Assembly: GCA_020428895.1 (NCBI GenBank)
Contig: JAGQLZ010000041.1
Coordinates: 1 to 6,621, forward strand
Direction: 5' to 3'
DNA from: Candidatus Kaiserbacteria bacterium
GTDB lineage: Bacteria > Patescibacteriota > Minisyncoccia > Phycocordibacterales > UBA918
DNA length: 6,621 nt
The notes beneath the pieces are model-generated. The model had not been told where the DNA came from, ran no database searches, and was given only the letters and a program-made list of their open reading frames with translations. The number at the start of each line of letters is the position of its first letter. Position 1 is the stretch's first letter. This document shows, in pieces, positions 5,560 through 6,621 of this stretch. Position numbers and translations under genes: made by a program.

Positions 5560-5892
5560 ATGAAATTTATCGCTCGAGTATTATTGGTGGCCTTAGCTCT
5601 ATTAGTTATTGCCGAGTACGTATCTGGAATACATATAGAAGGGGGTTATGCTGCTGTTATATCAGCTTTGATACTGTCTATTTTAAACGGTATCGTGCGA
5701 CCAGTATTAATCATCCTTACGTTTCCAATAACTATCTTAACCTTAGGTTTATTTATTTTGGTAATCAATGCTTCATTGTTTTGGTTCGCCGCCTCATTTA
5801 TTGAAGGGTTTAGTGTAGACGGTTTTTTGCCAGCTTTAATAGGTTCAGTAATAATTTCTATAATTAGTACAATTGGACAAAAGTTTATATGA
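5560..5892 (+). CDS. Small four-helix membrane protein, YvlD / 'phage holin 4_2' family
   Basis: This 110-residue, almost wholly hydrophobic protein has about four membrane helices, near residues 4-22, 30-46, 50-80 and 87-108. Conserved-looking signatures are LNGIVRPVL (42-50), FPITILTLGLFILVINA (55-71) and GFSVDGFLPALIGSVIIS (83-100). These match the family annotated as 'phage holin family protein' or YvlD (Pfam Phage_holin_4_2). The holin name is historical: most members are chromosomal, and in Bacillus yvlD is known from envelope-stress regulons. The molecular function is unknown; a role in membrane or envelope homeostasis is only inferred. The ATG at 5560 starts at the first helix. The stop overlaps the next start as ATGA, so the two genes are almost certainly translated together. 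Nothing else here suggests a prophage. Confidence 0.85.
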   Translation: MKFIARVLLVALALLVIAEYVSGIHIEGGYAAVISALILSILNGIVRPVLIILTFPITILTLGLFILVINASLFWFAASFIEGFSVDGFLPALIGSVIISIISTIGQKFI

Positions 5893-6524
5893 AATTAAGT
5901 ATCCCAAACGTTATCTCGGCTGTAGCGTTTTTGGGAGTTTGTCTAGTATTTGCAATCTCTGAACCAACCCGAGATTTTTTCAATCATCTCGTCAAAGAAC
6001 CGACTCTTTTAGACGGGTTTACTTTTGTTACCTGCTTAGCAGCCGCTGTAGTGTTTTTACCACTAACAGCTATGCCATTAATTCCGATGGGTAGTATGGT
6101 GTTTGGTCCGTTAGTAACTTCGCTATTAAGTATCCTTGGTTGGACAATTGGAGCCGTTGGAGCTTTCTTGGTGTCCAGATATATTGCTAGACCTGTCATA
6201 TTAAGAATTTCAAATTTAGATGGTTTAGAAAAATTTATCCAAAACTATACAGGTAAAACCAGATTTATCTTAATAGTTCTCTTGAGGTTAACAGTTCCAG
6301 TTGATATCGGAAGTTATGCGTTAGGTTTAATTAGCAGTGTTCGCTTACTAGAGTACACTTTAGCTACCTTAATCGGAGTCACTTGGTTTTCCTTTGCTTT
6401 TGCTTACTTAGGCGACAATTTAATAAATTCAAATATCTTAGGTATAGTTTCTATAGTCAGTCTTTCAGCCATAATCTTCATTAGTGCTACCATTTATCTT
6501 AAAAAAATTAAATCATATGTATGA
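5889..6524 (+). CDS. TVP38/TMEM64-family membrane protein (VTT / DedA-like domain)
   Basis: This 211-residue integral membrane protein has an N-terminal helix (about 7-23), a core of re-entrant and membrane segments, and a last helix (about 183-203) before a KKIKSYV basic tail. VTT hallmarks are the proline-rich entry PLTAMPLIPMGSMVFGP (58-74) followed by G-x-x-x-G helices (84-97), and LLRLTVPVDIGSYALGLIS (131-149) with the basic residue and P-x-D-x-x-S-Y-x-x-G pattern of the family. DedA/TVP38 relatives act in lipid-carrier or phospholipid translocation and membrane homeostasis; some DedA proteins recycle undecaprenyl phosphate. Carrier recycling would fit the glycan and peptidoglycan genes in this window, but that is inference and the substrate is unknown. 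It starts inside the stop of the preceding gene (ATGA). Only a weak GGA lies upstream, so coupling probably delivers ribosomes. Confidence 0.88.
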   Translation: MKLSIPNVISAVAFLGVCLVFAISEPTRDFFNHLVKEPTLLDGFTFVTCLAAAVVFLPLTAMPLIPMGSMVFGPLVTSLLSILGWTIGAVGAFLVSRYIARPVILRISNLDGLEKFIQNYTGKTRFILIVLLRLTVPVDIGSYALGLISSVRLLEYTLATLIGVTWFSFAFAYLGDNLINSNILGIVSIVSLSAIIFISATIYLKKIKSYV

Positions 6525-6531
6525 CGATATA

Positions 6532-6557
6532 GCTAATAAATACTAGTTATTCTTAGC
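6532..6557 (+). other. Imperfect AT-rich hairpin downstream of the VTT gene
   Basis: GCTAATAA (6532-6539) can pair with TTATT (6547-6551) and AGC (6555-6557) with a 3-nt bulge. No T-run follows, so it is at best a weak 3'-end structure. The remaining sequence to 6621 is about four-fifths A/T, with no gene and no clear terminator that I can support. Confidence 0.3.
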
Positions 6558-6621
6558 ATATAAAACACATAAATATAGTATCAATTATCAGCTTAATATT
6601 TAATTAATCATATAAATTTTT

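Noticed and set aside
5526..5804. Open + strand frame overlapping the YvlD-like gene
   Set aside because: It begins at TTG, has an irregular Tyr/Arg/Cys-rich translation, and overlaps a frame that matches a known family with proper membrane helices.
5560..5892. Prophage or lysis module suggested by the 'holin' family name
   Set aside because: No endolysin, phage structural, integrase or repressor gene is present. The YvlD-type family is mainly chromosomal.

Overview
The window looks like a piece of a low-GC bacterial chromosome (GC content in the high thirties by eye). It most likely comes from the Candidate Phyla Radiation (Patescibacteria, Parcubacteria-like). That assignment is inferred from four things together: a compact SecA with a non-standard C-terminus, a tiny lysine-rich histone-H1-like protein, an O-antigen-ligase/TPR fusion, and a short-intergenic, one-strand layout. 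No rRNA or other decisive marker is present. Every gene I can support lies on the + strand.

Layout. (1) 1-1449 is the 3' part of an O-antigen ligase/polymerase-like membrane protein with a C-terminal TPR region; its 5' end lies outside the window. (2) 1452-2468, after a 2-nt gap and with a Shine-Dalgarno-like GAAGG, is a complete type I MurB (UDP-N-acetylenolpyruvoylglucosamine reductase). (3) 2469-2620 is a 152-bp intergenic region. It holds a perfect DnaA-box 9-mer just after murB, a small AT-rich hairpin, a purine-rich SD-like tract, two tiny upstream reading frames and an imperfect hairpin in front of the next start. (4) 2621-2851 encodes a 76-residue Lys/Ala/Thr/Val protein resembling histone H1 or HctB tails, followed by a small hairpin and a strong intrinsic terminator. 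(5) 2953-5478 is secA, the preprotein translocase motor, followed by a long, nearly perfect hairpin. (6) 5560-5892 and 5889-6524 are two small membrane proteins overlapping by ATGA: a YvlD/'phage holin 4_2'-type four-helix protein and a TVP38/TMEM64 (VTT/DedA-like) protein. (7) 6525-6621 is very AT-rich non-coding sequence up to the window edge.

Functionally this is a cell-envelope and housekeeping stretch: surface polysaccharide transfer, peptidoglycan precursor synthesis, nucleoid compaction, protein export and membrane homeostasis. It does not look like a mobile or defence island. I saw no tRNA, CRISPR array, transposase or insertion sequence.

The parts most worth a second look are three departures of SecA from the textbook architecture (an insertion in the first nucleotide-binding domain, a shortened helical wing, and a C-terminal module in place of the zinc-binding tail) and the unusual 5' region of the lysine-rich gene. 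No clear new multi-gene system is visible.
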